11,042 nucleotides of DNA from Bauldia sp. (GTDB taxonomy: Bacteria; Pseudomonadota; Alphaproteobacteria; Rhizobiales; Kaistiaceae): positions 1-11,042 of the forward strand of contig JAGRKY010000281.1 of assembly GCA_020442095.1 (NCBI GenBank), given 5' to 3'. Made by a program: the position numbers and the translations under genes. How positions within the stretch are numbered: the stretch's first letter is position 1; each line of letters opens with the position of its first letter. Below are positions 1 to 6,654 of the stretch, piece after piece. Under the pieces are notes generated by a model. That model was given only the letters and a program-made list of their open reading frames with translations, was not told where the DNA came from and made no database searches.

Positions 1-429
1 CACGAATTCTCCGGCGGCCAGCGGCAGCGGGTGGCGATCGCCAGGGCGCTCGCGGCCGAGCCGCAGATCATCGTCGCCGACGAGCCGACCTCGGCGCTCG
101 ACGTCTCGATCCAGCGGCAGGTGCTCGACCTCCTCGCCGAGCTTCGCGACGACCGGGGAATCGCCCTCCTCTTCATCTCGCATGACCTCGCGGTAGTGAG
201 GCAGATTTCGAGCCGCATCGCGGTGATGCGGGCGGGCCGTATCCTCGAGGTCGGGCCGACCGGGGCGGTGCTCGACGCGCCGCGCCACGTCTATACGAAG
301 GCGCTGATCTCGGCCGCGCCGGTACCCGACCCGGAGAAGCGGGGCCGGGTGCGGGTGACGGTGCCGGCCGGCGACTATCCGGATGGGCCGCTCGTCGAGG
401 CGGCGCCCGGCCACTGGGTCGCCTCATGA
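1..429 (+). CDS. Dipeptide/oligopeptide ABC transporter ATP-binding protein (3' end, N-terminus off window)
   Basis: Partial gene: the frame is open from base 1 and ends at TGA 427-429, giving 142 residues. They begin at the ABC signature (FSGGQRQR, residues 3-10), followed by Walker B (IIVADEP, 23-29), the D-loop SALD and the H-loop FISHD. The Walker A half lies left of the window. After the ATPase core comes the C-terminal extension typical of Opp/Dpp/Gsi ATPases: a P-x-H-x-YT-x-ALI-x-AAPVPDP segment (here HVYT instead of the usual HPYT), ending in a GHWVA tail. In this family the protein sits on the inner face of the membrane and powers import of peptides or peptide-like solutes. It is probably the last transporter gene of its operon. 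It overlaps the next gene by 4 bases (ATGA, 426-429), so the two are probably translationally coupled. The substrate cannot be told from this fragment. Confidence 0.93.
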   Translation, partial: HEFSGGQRQRVAIARALAAEPQIIVADEPTSALDVSIQRQVLDLLAELRDDRGIALLFISHDLAVVRQISSRIAVMRAGRILEVGPTGAVLDAPRHVYTKALISAAPVPDPEKRGRVRVTVPAGDYPDGPLVEAAPGHWVAS

Positions 430-1361
430 CCATCGGCATCGCCGCCCAGGGACCCGAGGCGGGGCTCGCCGTCGTCCGCGCGCTGGCCGCGGTGGAAGCC
501 GTGGGGCGTGGCGCGATCGGCGGCTTCGTCTCCTTCGTCGCGCTGACCGAGGATGGCGGCATCGAGCGGGCGAGCACCCAGCGGGGTGGCATCGCGGCTC
601 TGTTCGGCAAGGGCGGGGCGACGATGCCGTCGGCGCTTGCCGGCGCGAGCATCGCCGGGCTGATGGCGAGCGGACCGGACCGGCCCGAGCCGCTCAGCCA
701 GTTCACGCCGGCCGATGCGCGGGTCGGGCTGGTGACCGGCCATCGGATGCCGAACACGATCGGCGTCAACGGGGTGAACCTCAACGACGAGGTGCTCGAC
801 CTGATGCGCCACGGCCTCTCGCCGGAGCAGGCGGTGGCGGAGGTGGTGGCGGCCAACCCGGAGGTCGATGCCGGGATCATCGCGCTCGGCCGCGACGGCA
901 CGATGGCCGCCGCCAACACCGCCCATGTCGAGCGACGCGGCGACGCCGGCCATGCGCTTATCCGGCGGAGCGAGCGCGGCGCCGGGGTGGCGGTGCTCCA
1001 CAACGCCATCCACCCTCACCGGCCGCTGGCGGCGCTCGCGGCGGAAGTTGCGATCGACGTGATGCTGCCGGAGGACCGGCCGAACGGCTGGATCACCTTC
1101 GCCGAGGGCGTGAGTCTCGCGCCGGGGCCGTCAAACGCGATCGATATCGGCGCCAACGGGACGGTGGAGCGGATCGTCATCCGGAACCGCAAGTTCCTCG
1201 AGGGGCGATGGAGCCTCGGCATCGGCTACGAGACGCCCGTGATGCGCGAGGCAAAGCCGGTCGCGGTGGTGCTCTACGAGCCTTATATGGTGGTGGACGG
1301 TGGCAGGCTTTGCACCATCGACGGCCAATCGCAGCTCTCGGTACCGATCCGCTCGCGTTAA
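426..1361 (+). CDS. Uncharacterised protein, possibly DUF6963; remote DUF1028/Ntn-hydrolase-like
   Basis: A complete 311-residue protein starting at the ATG inside the ATGA overlap with the peptide-transporter ATPase and ending at TAA 1359-1361. No Shine-Dalgarno is seen, which fits translational coupling. There is no signal peptide or membrane segment, so it is probably cytoplasmic. The N-terminus (MTIGIAAQG, then [14 protein letters not shown] to residue 40) and a segment at about 124-164 ([15 protein letters not shown], then [17 protein letters not shown]) have the layout of DUF1028 proteins, whose fold resembles Ntn hydrolases. Thr2 would become N-terminal after Met removal, and a Thr there could act as a nucleophile. 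That is inference, not demonstrated. From memory it resembles DUF6963 proteins found beside peptide ABC transporters, but this was not checked. Context suggests a hydrolase or accessory factor acting on an imported peptide-like compound. The reading frame is secure; the function is unknown. Confidence 0.82.
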   Translation: MTIGIAAQGPEAGLAVVRALAAVEAVGRGAIGGFVSFVALTEDGGIERASTQRGGIAALFGKGGATMPSALAGASIAGLMASGPDRPEPLSQFTPADARVGLVTGHRMPNTIGVNGVNLNDEVLDLMRHGLSPEQAVAEVVAANPEVDAGIIALGRDGTMAAANTAHVERRGDAGHALIRRSERGAGVAVLHNAIHPHRPLAALAAEVAIDVMLPEDRPNGWITFAEGVSLAPGPSNAIDIGANGTVERIVIRNRKFLEGRWSLGIGYETPVMREAKPVAVVLYEPYMVVDGGRLCTIDGQSQLSVPIRSR

Positions 1362-1370
1362 GGCCGGACG

Positions 1371-1407
1371 GATCGAGGCCGCCGCGGGCCGTGCGGACAC
1401 CTCGATC
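1371..1407 (+). terminator. Candidate hairpin downstream of the DUF-like gene
   Basis: Ten bases after the TAA at 1359-1361, GATCGAGG (1371-1378) is perfectly complementary to CCTCGATC (1400-1407). Inside it CCGC (1379-1382) pairs with GCGG (1393-1396), leaving a 3-base bulge (1397-1399) and a 10-base loop. This makes about 12 bp of stem in a convergent gap, a sensible place for transcription to end or for the mRNA 3' end to be protected. No T-run follows, so it is not a canonical intrinsic terminator. The rest of the 1362-1495 gap holds no gene I can support. Confidence 0.4.
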
Positions 1408-1495
1408 ATCCAGCGCCGTGGCCAGCCCGTGCAGATCCCGAACGTTCGCGGGCGCGAGCGCGACGCCGGGCGGCCCTGATTGATGCTGATCGCGT

Positions 1496-2314
1496 TCACC
1501 CCTGAGGAGGCTGGACGCGGTGGTCTTTGCGGGGGGCCAGCGGCACGCTGCGGAACTCGCGCGCCACGGTCAGCAGCCGGCCGATCGTTCCTTCGACCAT
1601 GCGCTCCCCCTTCTCGGCCGAGGCGAAGGTCGGGGTTCCGGCGACGCCGGAGTCGTTCACCCTGCTCCACCAGTTCATGAAATGCACCCACTTCGAGGAT
1701 GCCAGGTCCGGATAGAGCCAGCGCGGTCCGCCACGCTCCGCCGGGATCTCGTCCACGACCTTGTCCATCTGGGCGTGTCCGGGCTTGACGTGGAGATACT
1801 CCGACGTCTCCCATTCGCAGGCATGGTCTGCGGCATAGGGGCCGCCTTCAAGTTCGGCGGATATGAAATCCCAGCCGATCTCCCAATGGTTGACGGCGCC
1901 GGCCAGCGCCTGCGTCTCGACGGTCAATCGTCTGGCGATCAGGTCGCAAAGCGGTGCGTTCGAGCCGTGGGCGTTGACGAAGAACATGTGCCGGAAGCCC
2001 TGGTGCGCGAGGCTCGCGCCGACATCGACGCAATAGTCGATGAAGTGCTGCATCTTGATCGAGATGGTGCCGGGGAAATCCATGTTGTGGTCATTGTAGC
2101 CGTAGTGAATCGGCGGCATCACGATCACGTCACCCTCGGAGCGCCGCGCGACCTCCTCGCAGATGTGCTCGGTCAGCGCATTGTCGACGTCGACCGGCAG
2201 GTGCGGTCCATGCTGTTCGATCGCCCCGACCGGGATCAGCACGGTCGGATCGCGCAAAACGGCATCATTGACCTCGGGCCATGTGAGGTCGCGGAAACGG
2301 TGTTTCAGGGTCAT
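1496..2314 (-). CDS. Creatininase-family metal-dependent amidohydrolase
   Basis: 272 residues, close to the usual 240-270 of the family. Family metal-binding motifs are present in order: PVGAIEQHGPHLP (28-40, with Glu33 and His35), Asp44 in VDVDN, NAHGSN (114-119, His116), and HACEWETS (164-171, with Glu169 in the usual acidic position). Members of this family use a two-metal centre to cleave amide bonds, as in creatinine, or related formamido bonds. There is no signal peptide, so it should be cytoplasmic. It is the last gene of the leftward transporter operon, and its start codon overlaps the ATPase stop by 4 bases (ATGA, 2311-2314). It should therefore be made together with the importer and presumably acts on the imported compound. 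The true substrate is unknown. Creatinine itself is only one possibility; other members act in pathways such as mycofactocin or cofactor and pyrimidine metabolism. Confidence 0.93.
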   Translation of the reverse strand: MTLKHRFRDLTWPEVNDAVLRDPTVLIPVGAIEQHGPHLPVDVDNALTEHICEEVARRSEGDVIVMPPIHYGYNDHNMDFPGTISIKMQHFIDYCVDVGASLAHQGFRHMFFVNAHGSNAPLCDLIARRLTVETQALAGAVNHWEIGWDFISAELEGGPYAADHACEWETSEYLHVKPGHAQMDKVVDEIPAERGGPRWLYPDLASSKWVHFMNWWSRVNDSGVAGTPTFASAEKGERMVEGTIGRLLTVAREFRSVPLAPRKDHRVQPPQG

Positions 2315-3405
2315 GGTCTGGTGCTCGCCGCTAAGGAAGGGGCATTGGATCGTCCGGGCGCCGCCAATGTCAGGCCGCTTTCCGGGTCGAAGAGGTAAAA
2401 CCGGTCCGGAGTGATCCGGACCTTGAGCGATTCGCCGCGCCGATAGATGTGGTCGGCGCCGGCCTGCATCGCGAGCGGCACGCCCGCGACGTCGAGATAG
2501 AGAATCTGCATGCCACCGAGATGCTCGACCACATCGGCGACCGCTGGCAGGCCCTCGGCATCCGCGACGACGTCCTCCGGTCGCACGCCGAGGATAATCT
2601 TGCTGCCAGGGCGCAACGGAACATTTGCGGCGATTTCGGTTGCACCGAACCGCAGGCCGGTTTCGGTCGCCACCGTCTCAATGAACGTCATCGGGGGCGA
2701 GCCGACAAAGCCTGCAACGAAGCGATTGACCGGGTCGCGATAGATCGTCAGCGGTTCGCCGACCTGAAGGAGGCTGCCGTTCGCAAAGACAGCGATGCGG
2801 TCCGCCATGGTCATCGCCTCGGCCTGGTCATGCGTGACGTAGACCGCGGTGGTCGCGAGGCGCTGGAAAAGCCGCGCGATTTCGGCACGAGTCTGCACGC
2901 GCAGCACAGCGTCGAGATTGGACAGTGGCTCGTCGAGCAGGAACACCGCCGGATCGCGGACCAGCGCACGTCCAAGCGCGACGCGCTGGCGCTGGCCGCC
3001 GGAAAGCTGTCGCGGATAGCGGTCGAGATAAGGGGCGAGGTCGAGCATCGCCGCCGCCTGTTCGACCTTGGTCCTGATCTGTGCGGCGTCGAGTTTGCGA
3101 ACCTCGAGGGCGAAGGAGAGGTTCCGCGCCACCGTCATGTGCGGATAAAGGGCGTAGGACTGAAAGACCATTGCGATGTCCCGGCGCATCGCCGGGATAC
3201 CGGTTACGTCGCGATCGCCGATATGGACGGTGCCGGTGGTCGGCGTCTCGATGCCGGCAATCGTGTTGAGCGTGGTCGTCTTTCCGCAACCCGACGGACC
3301 GAGCAGCGCCATGAACTCGCCGTCCCGGATCTCGAGGTCAATCGCCTGGAGGGCATCGACCCGGCCGAACCGTTTCGAGACGTTGGAAAGTGTCACCGAC
3401 GCCAT
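2311..3405 (-). CDS. CUT1-family ABC transporter ATP-binding protein (MalK/UgpC type)
   Basis: 364 residues, the standard length for this type. Walker A GPSGCGKT is at 36-43, Q-loop Gln82 in VFQSYALYPHM, signature LSGGQ at 134-138, Walker B VFLLDE at 154-159, D-loop SNLD and switch His192 in YVTHDQAEAMT. Residues from about 235 onward (with GVRPEDV) form the TOBE-type C-terminal domain typical of MalK, UgpC and SmoK. It energises the two permeases encoded just upstream. Its ATG (3405) lies 4 bases after the TAG of the upstream permease, and a GAAGGGA Shine-Dalgarno spans that stop. The C-terminus shows no clear EIIA-regulation signature. Motifs make the family certain; the substrate is not determined by the ATPase. 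Confidence 0.97.
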   Translation of the reverse strand: MASVTLSNVSKRFGRVDALQAIDLEIRDGEFMALLGPSGCGKTTTLNTIAGIETPTTGTVHIGDRDVTGIPAMRRDIAMVFQSYALYPHMTVARNLSFALEVRKLDAAQIRTKVEQAAAMLDLAPYLDRYPRQLSGGQRQRVALGRALVRDPAVFLLDEPLSNLDAVLRVQTRAEIARLFQRLATTAVYVTHDQAEAMTMADRIAVFANGSLLQVGEPLTIYRDPVNRFVAGFVGSPPMTFIETVATETGLRFGATEIAANVPLRPGSKIILGVRPEDVVADAEGLPAVADVVEHLGGMQILYLDVAGVPLAMQAGADHIYRRGESLKVRITPDRFYLFDPESGLTLAAPGRSNAPSLAASTRP

Positions 3406-3409
3406 TCGA

Positions 3410-4234
3410 CTATCCCTTCACGGCGCCGACGGTCAGGCCGCGGGCGAGATAACGCTGGGTGAAGAGCGCGAAGACCACGACGGGTGCCACGATCACCGTC
3501 CCCATCGCCGACATGTTGCCCCACTGGATGCCCTTGTCGGTGATGAAGCCGGCGACCCGCACCGGCAGCGTCTTCGCGACATTTGGCGCGACGGTCGAGG
3601 CCATCAGGAATTCGTTCCATGACAGGAATGCGGTCAGCACGGCGGCTGCGCCAAGGGCAGGCGCCGTCAGCGGCAGGACGATCCTGACGAAGCGGCGCAC
3701 CGGACCGCAGCCATCGAGCATCGCCGAGAGCTCAATCTCGCGTGGCAATTCCTCAAAGAAGCCGAGCAGCAGCCAGACGACGAATGGCACGGTGATCGAC
3801 ACATGCGCGAGGATGACCGCCACATGGGTATCGAGCAGGCCAAGGTCGCGCATCATGAGGTAGTAGGGCAGCGCCACGGTGATCTTCGGGTAGAAGCGGA
3901 CGATCAAGAAGGCGAGGCCAATGACCAGCGACAGGCGGAACGGCAGCTTCAGCCGGGCAAGCGCATAGGCGGCGAGAGCGCCGACGGCGACAGCAATGAC
4001 GGTGGTCGCGGTGGTGACGATGAGCGAGTTGATGAGGTAGCGGATCGTGCTTTCGTCCGGATCGAAGATCGCGGCGTAGTATTCGAAGGTCACGTGGCTC
4101 GGCAGGAAGCCCGCGGAAGCGGACAGGAACTCGTCCGGCGGGCGGATCGAATTGACGATCAGCACGACGAACGGGCCTAGCGCCACGGCGAGCGCTACCA
4201 GGATCAGGATGCCGCGGAGCATGCGACCGGTCAT
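3410..4234 (-). CDS. CUT1 ABC transporter permease, MalG type
   Basis: 274 residues. The start chosen is the ATG at 4232-4234 (MTGRMLRG), which overlaps the upstream permease stop by 4 bases (ATGA, 4231-4234). The open frame extends further upstream, but only as an antisense-like shadow inside the neighbouring gene. About six hydrophobic segments are visible, the first at about residues 8-28. The cytoplasmic EAA loop, which docks with the ATPase, is at about 161-193 (EELPREIELSAMLDG, then RIVLP). The C-terminus RYLARGLTVGAVKG is the typical MalG/UgpE ending. It forms the membrane channel as a heterodimer with the permease encoded immediately upstream. Confidence 0.96.
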   Translation of the reverse strand: MTGRMLRGILILVALAVALGPFVVLIVNSIRPPDEFLSASAGFLPSHVTFEYYAAIFDPDESTIRYLINSLIVTTATTVIAVAVGALAAYALARLKLPFRLSLVIGLAFLIVRFYPKITVALPYYLMMRDLGLLDTHVAVILAHVSITVPFVVWLLLGFFEELPREIELSAMLDGCGPVRRFVRIVLPLTAPALGAAAVLTAFLSWNEFLMASTVAPNVAKTLPVRVAGFITDKGIQWGNMSAMGTVIVAPVVVFALFTQRYLARGLTVGAVKG

Positions 4235-5217
4235 GCGTCGCGCTCCCTTTGCCAGATCGACAGGCGCGAACGCCAGGCGAGGAAGCCGACCGCCACCACC
4301 ATGCAGCCGGCAAGCAGGATCCAGGACGCCGCGGCGGCGTAGGAAATGTTGAAGTAGCGGAGACCCTGCTGGTAGATCCAGAAGCTCAAGGTCTGGGTCG
4401 AGAAGCCCGGCCCGCCGCCGGTCGTCGTGAAGATGATGTCCAGGGTCATCAGTGCGTCGATGGTGCGGAACATCGCGACAAGCAGGAAGACCGGCAGAAT
4501 CATCGGGAAGACGATGCGGCGGAAGATGGTCCAGCGCCCGGCCCCGTCGACTTCGGCAGCGCGCAGGACGTCGCCCGGGAGGCTGGCCAGTGCCGCCGCC
4601 ATGACGATGGTGACGAAGGGTGTCCACTGCCAGGCGTCGACGACGATGACGGAGAAGGCCGCCCAGCCGGGGTCGCCGAGCCAGTTCGGCCCATCGATGC
4701 CGATCGCGGCAAGCCCCTGGTTCAGCGGCCCGACGCGGGCGGCGAGGATCATGCGCCAGATGGTGCCAACCGCCACCGGAGCGATGACCATCGGCAACAT
4801 CAACAGCGTCCTGGTGAGGCGGAGCCGGAACCCCTCGCCGACCGTGAGCAGGGCAAGGCCGAGCCCGAAGGCGAGCGACAGGACCGTCGAGCCGAAAGCA
4901 AGCAGGAGAGTGAAGCTGGTCGAGCCAACGAATTGCGGGTCGGTCAGCGCGCGGACGTAGTTGTCGAAGCCGACGAAGCGACCCATCACCGGGGACCGGG
5001 CAAGCGTCCAGTCGTGGGCGGTGATGATGATGGATTCGATGAGCGGATAGAACTGCGCGACTGCTATGACGGCAAGCGCGGGGACCAGGAAAACGATCAG
5101 CACGCCGCGATCGCCGAGACGGTCGCCGACCCGCTCGATGGCAGTGCGGGGCAGGCCGTCGATTCCGGTCTCGCCAGTGGTCGCCATTTGCGGGCCGTTC
5201 CGTGTATCAGGCGACAT
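4231..5217 (-). CDS. CUT1 ABC transporter permease, MalF type
   Basis: 328 residues from the ATG at 5217. A polar N-terminus precedes the first membrane segment (about 38-58), and some five more follow. The EAA motif is at about 219-242 (RAAEVDGAGRWTIF, then RIVFPMILP). The C-terminal TTGGGPGFST segment is typical of MalF/UgpA-type subunits. Two starts are possible. ATG 5217 has GGAAGG nine bases upstream but lies in the 3' arm of a perfect hairpin (5215-5245). ATG 5187 (MATTGETG, ten residues later) lies just outside the hairpin but has only a weak ribosome site. The choice therefore bears on whether the hairpin controls translation. The gene follows the binding-protein gene after 44 bases and overlaps the next permease gene by 4. 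Confidence 0.95.
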   Translation of the reverse strand: MSPDTRNGPQMATTGETGIDGLPRTAIERVGDRLGDRGVLIVFLVPALAVIAVAQFYPLIESIIITAHDWTLARSPVMGRFVGFDNYVRALTDPQFVGSTSFTLLLAFGSTVLSLAFGLGLALLTVGEGFRLRLTRTLLMLPMVIAPVAVGTIWRMILAARVGPLNQGLAAIGIDGPNWLGDPGWAAFSVIVVDAWQWTPFVTIVMAAALASLPGDVLRAAEVDGAGRWTIFRRIVFPMILPVFLLVAMFRTIDALMTLDIIFTTTGGGPGFSTQTLSFWIYQQGLRYFNISYAAAASWILLAGCMVVAVGFLAWRSRLSIWQRERDA

Positions 5218-5245
5218 CCGGCGGGGCCTTCCGCCCCGCCGGATG
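5215..5245 (-). promoter_or_regulatory. Perfect 13-bp hairpin between binding-protein and permease genes, covering a start codon
   Basis: On the transcribed (minus) strand, CATCCGGCGGGGC (5245-5233) is followed by loop GGAAG (5232-5228) and then the exact complementary arm GCCCCGCCGGATG (5227-5215). The final ATG is the first possible start of the MalF-type permease, and the loop plus next base form its GGAAGG Shine-Dalgarno. No U-run follows, so it is not a standard terminator. In related sugar ABC operons a hairpin at this point often protects the upstream binding-protein mRNA or lowers expression of the permease genes. The sequence itself is certain; its role is inferred. Confidence 0.75.
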
Positions 5246-5261
5246 TCTGTCGCGTGCGATC

Positions 5262-6524
5262 CTACTTTGCCTGTAGCCCGGAGCCCTTGGCGGCTTCAAG
5301 CATGGCGGGAGGAACCGGAATGTTGGCCCATGCCTCGTTGATGCTGGCGACGCCGTCGGCGGGCGAGACGCGGCCGTTGGCGATGTCCTGCAGCGTGTTG
5401 GTCAGGAAATCCTGGGCCTCGCCGGAAAGCGGCGGGTTCTTGGCCCTTGCGAAACCCGCGGTCAGCGCCGGCCAGTAGTGTTTGCGTGCGGCGGCAAGGT
5501 CCGCGTCCTCATAGGTCGCCTTCCACACCGAACCGATATTGTGCTCGACGAGGTTGCGTGCGGCATTGTCGGGGCCTGCATAGGCCTTGATCCACGCCCA
5601 GGCGGCATCCTTGTCTTCGGTGCTCGTCGGAATGAAAAGCTGCCACAGCGACAGCCAGGGAAAACCCTCACCCGGGAAGGTCGCCATCGCCCATTTGCCC
5701 TTCAGCGGCGAGTCCTCGGCATCAAGGGTGTTGGAGACGAAGGACGGCCAGGTGACGAGCATCGCCGCATCGCCATCGATGAAGACCTGATGGGATTCGT
5801 CGAAGGTCATCGCGGTGCCCTTCTCCGGCAGATATTCCCACAGCGCCACCAACTGCTCCGCCGCCGCGACCGCCGCATCGGTGTCGAGCTGATACTTGCC
5901 GTCGGTCGTGATGAAGGTGCCCGGGTAGGCGGAGAAGAAGAAGGCGCCGATCTGCTCCGGACTGCCGGTCGGGTGCGAGAAGCACGCCGCGCCGGTGGCC
6001 TCCTCGATCTTCGGGCAGGCGGCTGCCACATCAGCCCAGCTCTTGAAGTCGGGGTCGACCCCGGCTTTCTCGAGCATCGCCGTGTTGTAGAGCAGGCCAT
6101 AGGCATCAATGCCGAAAGGGATGCCGATCTGCTTGCCGTCGACGAATTCCGAGCGGCCCGGCGACATCAGATTTTCGATCATGCCGTCGCCGTAGTTATC
6201 GGCGGCGATGAAGTCGTCGAGCGCGGCGAAATAGGAATAAACGTCGGCGAGATAATAGCCGCCGCTCATCACGTCATACTGGTTTGTGCCGGAAATCAGG
6301 TCGGTGGTGTTGTTCTGGCGCAGAACCGCCCACGGAAAGGCCGAAACCACCACGTCAATACCGGTCTCGGCCTTGAACTCGTCGCCGATCTGGCGCGCCG
6401 CGGCATCGTAGGTGCCGGACTCCATGACGCTGAAATTGAGCTCTTCTGCCGCGGCACCCGCCACGGCAAACGTCACGATCGGGGCGGCGAGCAGCGCCCT
6501 CGAGAAGATTGTCGAACGGAACAT
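5262..6524 (-). CDS. Extracellular solute-binding protein, family 1 (CUT1 ABC transporter)
   Basis: 420 residues, normal for sugar-type binding proteins. The signal peptide spans about residues 1-26 (basic MFRSTIFSRA, a hydrophobic stretch, then AGAAA before EELNF). There is no lipobox cysteine, so it should be a free periplasmic protein. The mature part has the family-1 pattern: YDAAARQIGDEFKAETGIDV near the N-terminus, a FGIDAYGLLYN segment, a GDAAMLVTWPSF segment and a late WAWIKAY. Two cysteines about 12 residues apart (ACPKIEEATGAACF) could form a disulfide. It is the first gene of the leftward operon. The ATG at 6524 is preceded by GGGAGAAG (6535-6528 on the minus strand). It would deliver substrate to the two permeases; the ligand cannot be read from the sequence. 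Confidence 0.96.
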   Translation of the reverse strand: MFRSTIFSRALLAAPIVTFAVAGAAAEELNFSVMESGTYDAAARQIGDEFKAETGIDVVVSAFPWAVLRQNNTTDLISGTNQYDVMSGGYYLADVYSYFAALDDFIAADNYGDGMIENLMSPGRSEFVDGKQIGIPFGIDAYGLLYNTAMLEKAGVDPDFKSWADVAAACPKIEEATGAACFSHPTGSPEQIGAFFFSAYPGTFITTDGKYQLDTDAAVAAAEQLVALWEYLPEKGTAMTFDESHQVFIDGDAAMLVTWPSFVSNTLDAEDSPLKGKWAMATFPGEGFPWLSLWQLFIPTSTEDKDAAWAWIKAYAGPDNAARNLVEHNIGSVWKATYEDADLAAARKHYWPALTAGFARAKNPPLSGEAQDFLTNTLQDIANGRVSPADGVASINEAWANIPVPPAMLEAAKGSGLQAK

Positions 6525-6576
6525 GTGCTTCTCCCGGATTGGTCCCGCGGGCTAGCGCGGAGCGAGCGAAAATGCT

Positions 6577-6604
6577 TTGTCTGAATGTCAGACCACCGTA
6601 TGAT
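6577..6604 (+). promoter_or_regulatory. Candidate sigma-70-like promoter for the PLP-enzyme gene
   Basis: TTGTCT (6577-6582) and TATGAT (6599-6604, five of six matches to TATAAT) are separated by 16 bases and lie about 50 bases before the ATG at 6655. The -35 element overlaps the palindrome at 6579-6593, so a protein bound there would block this promoter. The prediction rests on consensus matching only. Confidence 0.5.
6579..6593. promoter_or_regulatory. Candidate GntR/FadR-type operator (6-3-6 palindrome)
   Basis: GTCTGA (6579-6584), spacer ATG, TCAGAC (6588-6593): a perfect inverted repeat in the only divergent region of the window. On the minus strand it reads TGGTCTGACA at its left edge, close to the T-G-G-T-C-T-G-A-C type half sites bound by FCD-family GntR proteins such as LldR and ExuR/UxuR. 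A GntR/FCD gene lies one gene away (7883-8707), which makes it the natural partner. The palindrome is directly visible; the binding partner is inferred. Confidence 0.6.
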
Positions 6605-6629
6605 GCGAAGATGTTTTCGTTTCCGTCAA
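6600..6629 (-). promoter_or_regulatory. Candidate sigma-70-like promoter for the binding-protein operon
   Basis: Reading leftward, TTGACG (6629-6624) and CATCAT (6605-6600) are separated by 18 bases. Transcription would start near 6593, that is, at the edge of or inside the 6579-6593 palindrome. This is a classical repressor position and leaves a leader of about 70 bases before the ATG at 6524. The -35 is a strong match and the -10 moderate. It shares its -10 bases with the opposing promoter. Confidence 0.5.
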
Positions 6630-6654
6630 GCCCTTTCAGGAGAGCCTCCATTTC

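Noticed and set aside
383..1483. 366-residue plus-strand open frame in another phase over the DUF-like gene
   Set aside because: It consists mainly of Arg, Gly and Ala runs; the 426-1361 frame has normal protein composition and the ATGA coupling.
1520..2398. 292-residue plus-strand open frame opposite the creatininase gene
   Set aside because: The minus-strand frame carries all the creatininase metal motifs; this is its antisense shadow.
5215..5245. Reading the perfect hairpin as a rho-independent terminator
   Set aside because: The bases after the stem on the transcribed strand are TCGCCTGATA, with no U-run, and functional permease genes follow in the same operon.
4249..5478. 409-residue plus-strand open frame opposite the MalF-type permease and the end of the binding-protein gene
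   Set aside because: It is highly charged and rich in Gly, Asp, Glu and Arg, has no recognisable motif, and runs antisense across two well-supported genes and the hairpin. Long antisense frames are expected at this GC content.
5478..6584. 368-residue plus-strand open frame opposite the binding-protein gene
   Set aside because: It is antisense to a gene with a signal peptide, family motifs and a good ribosome site, shows no domain, and ends by crossing the divergent promoter region.
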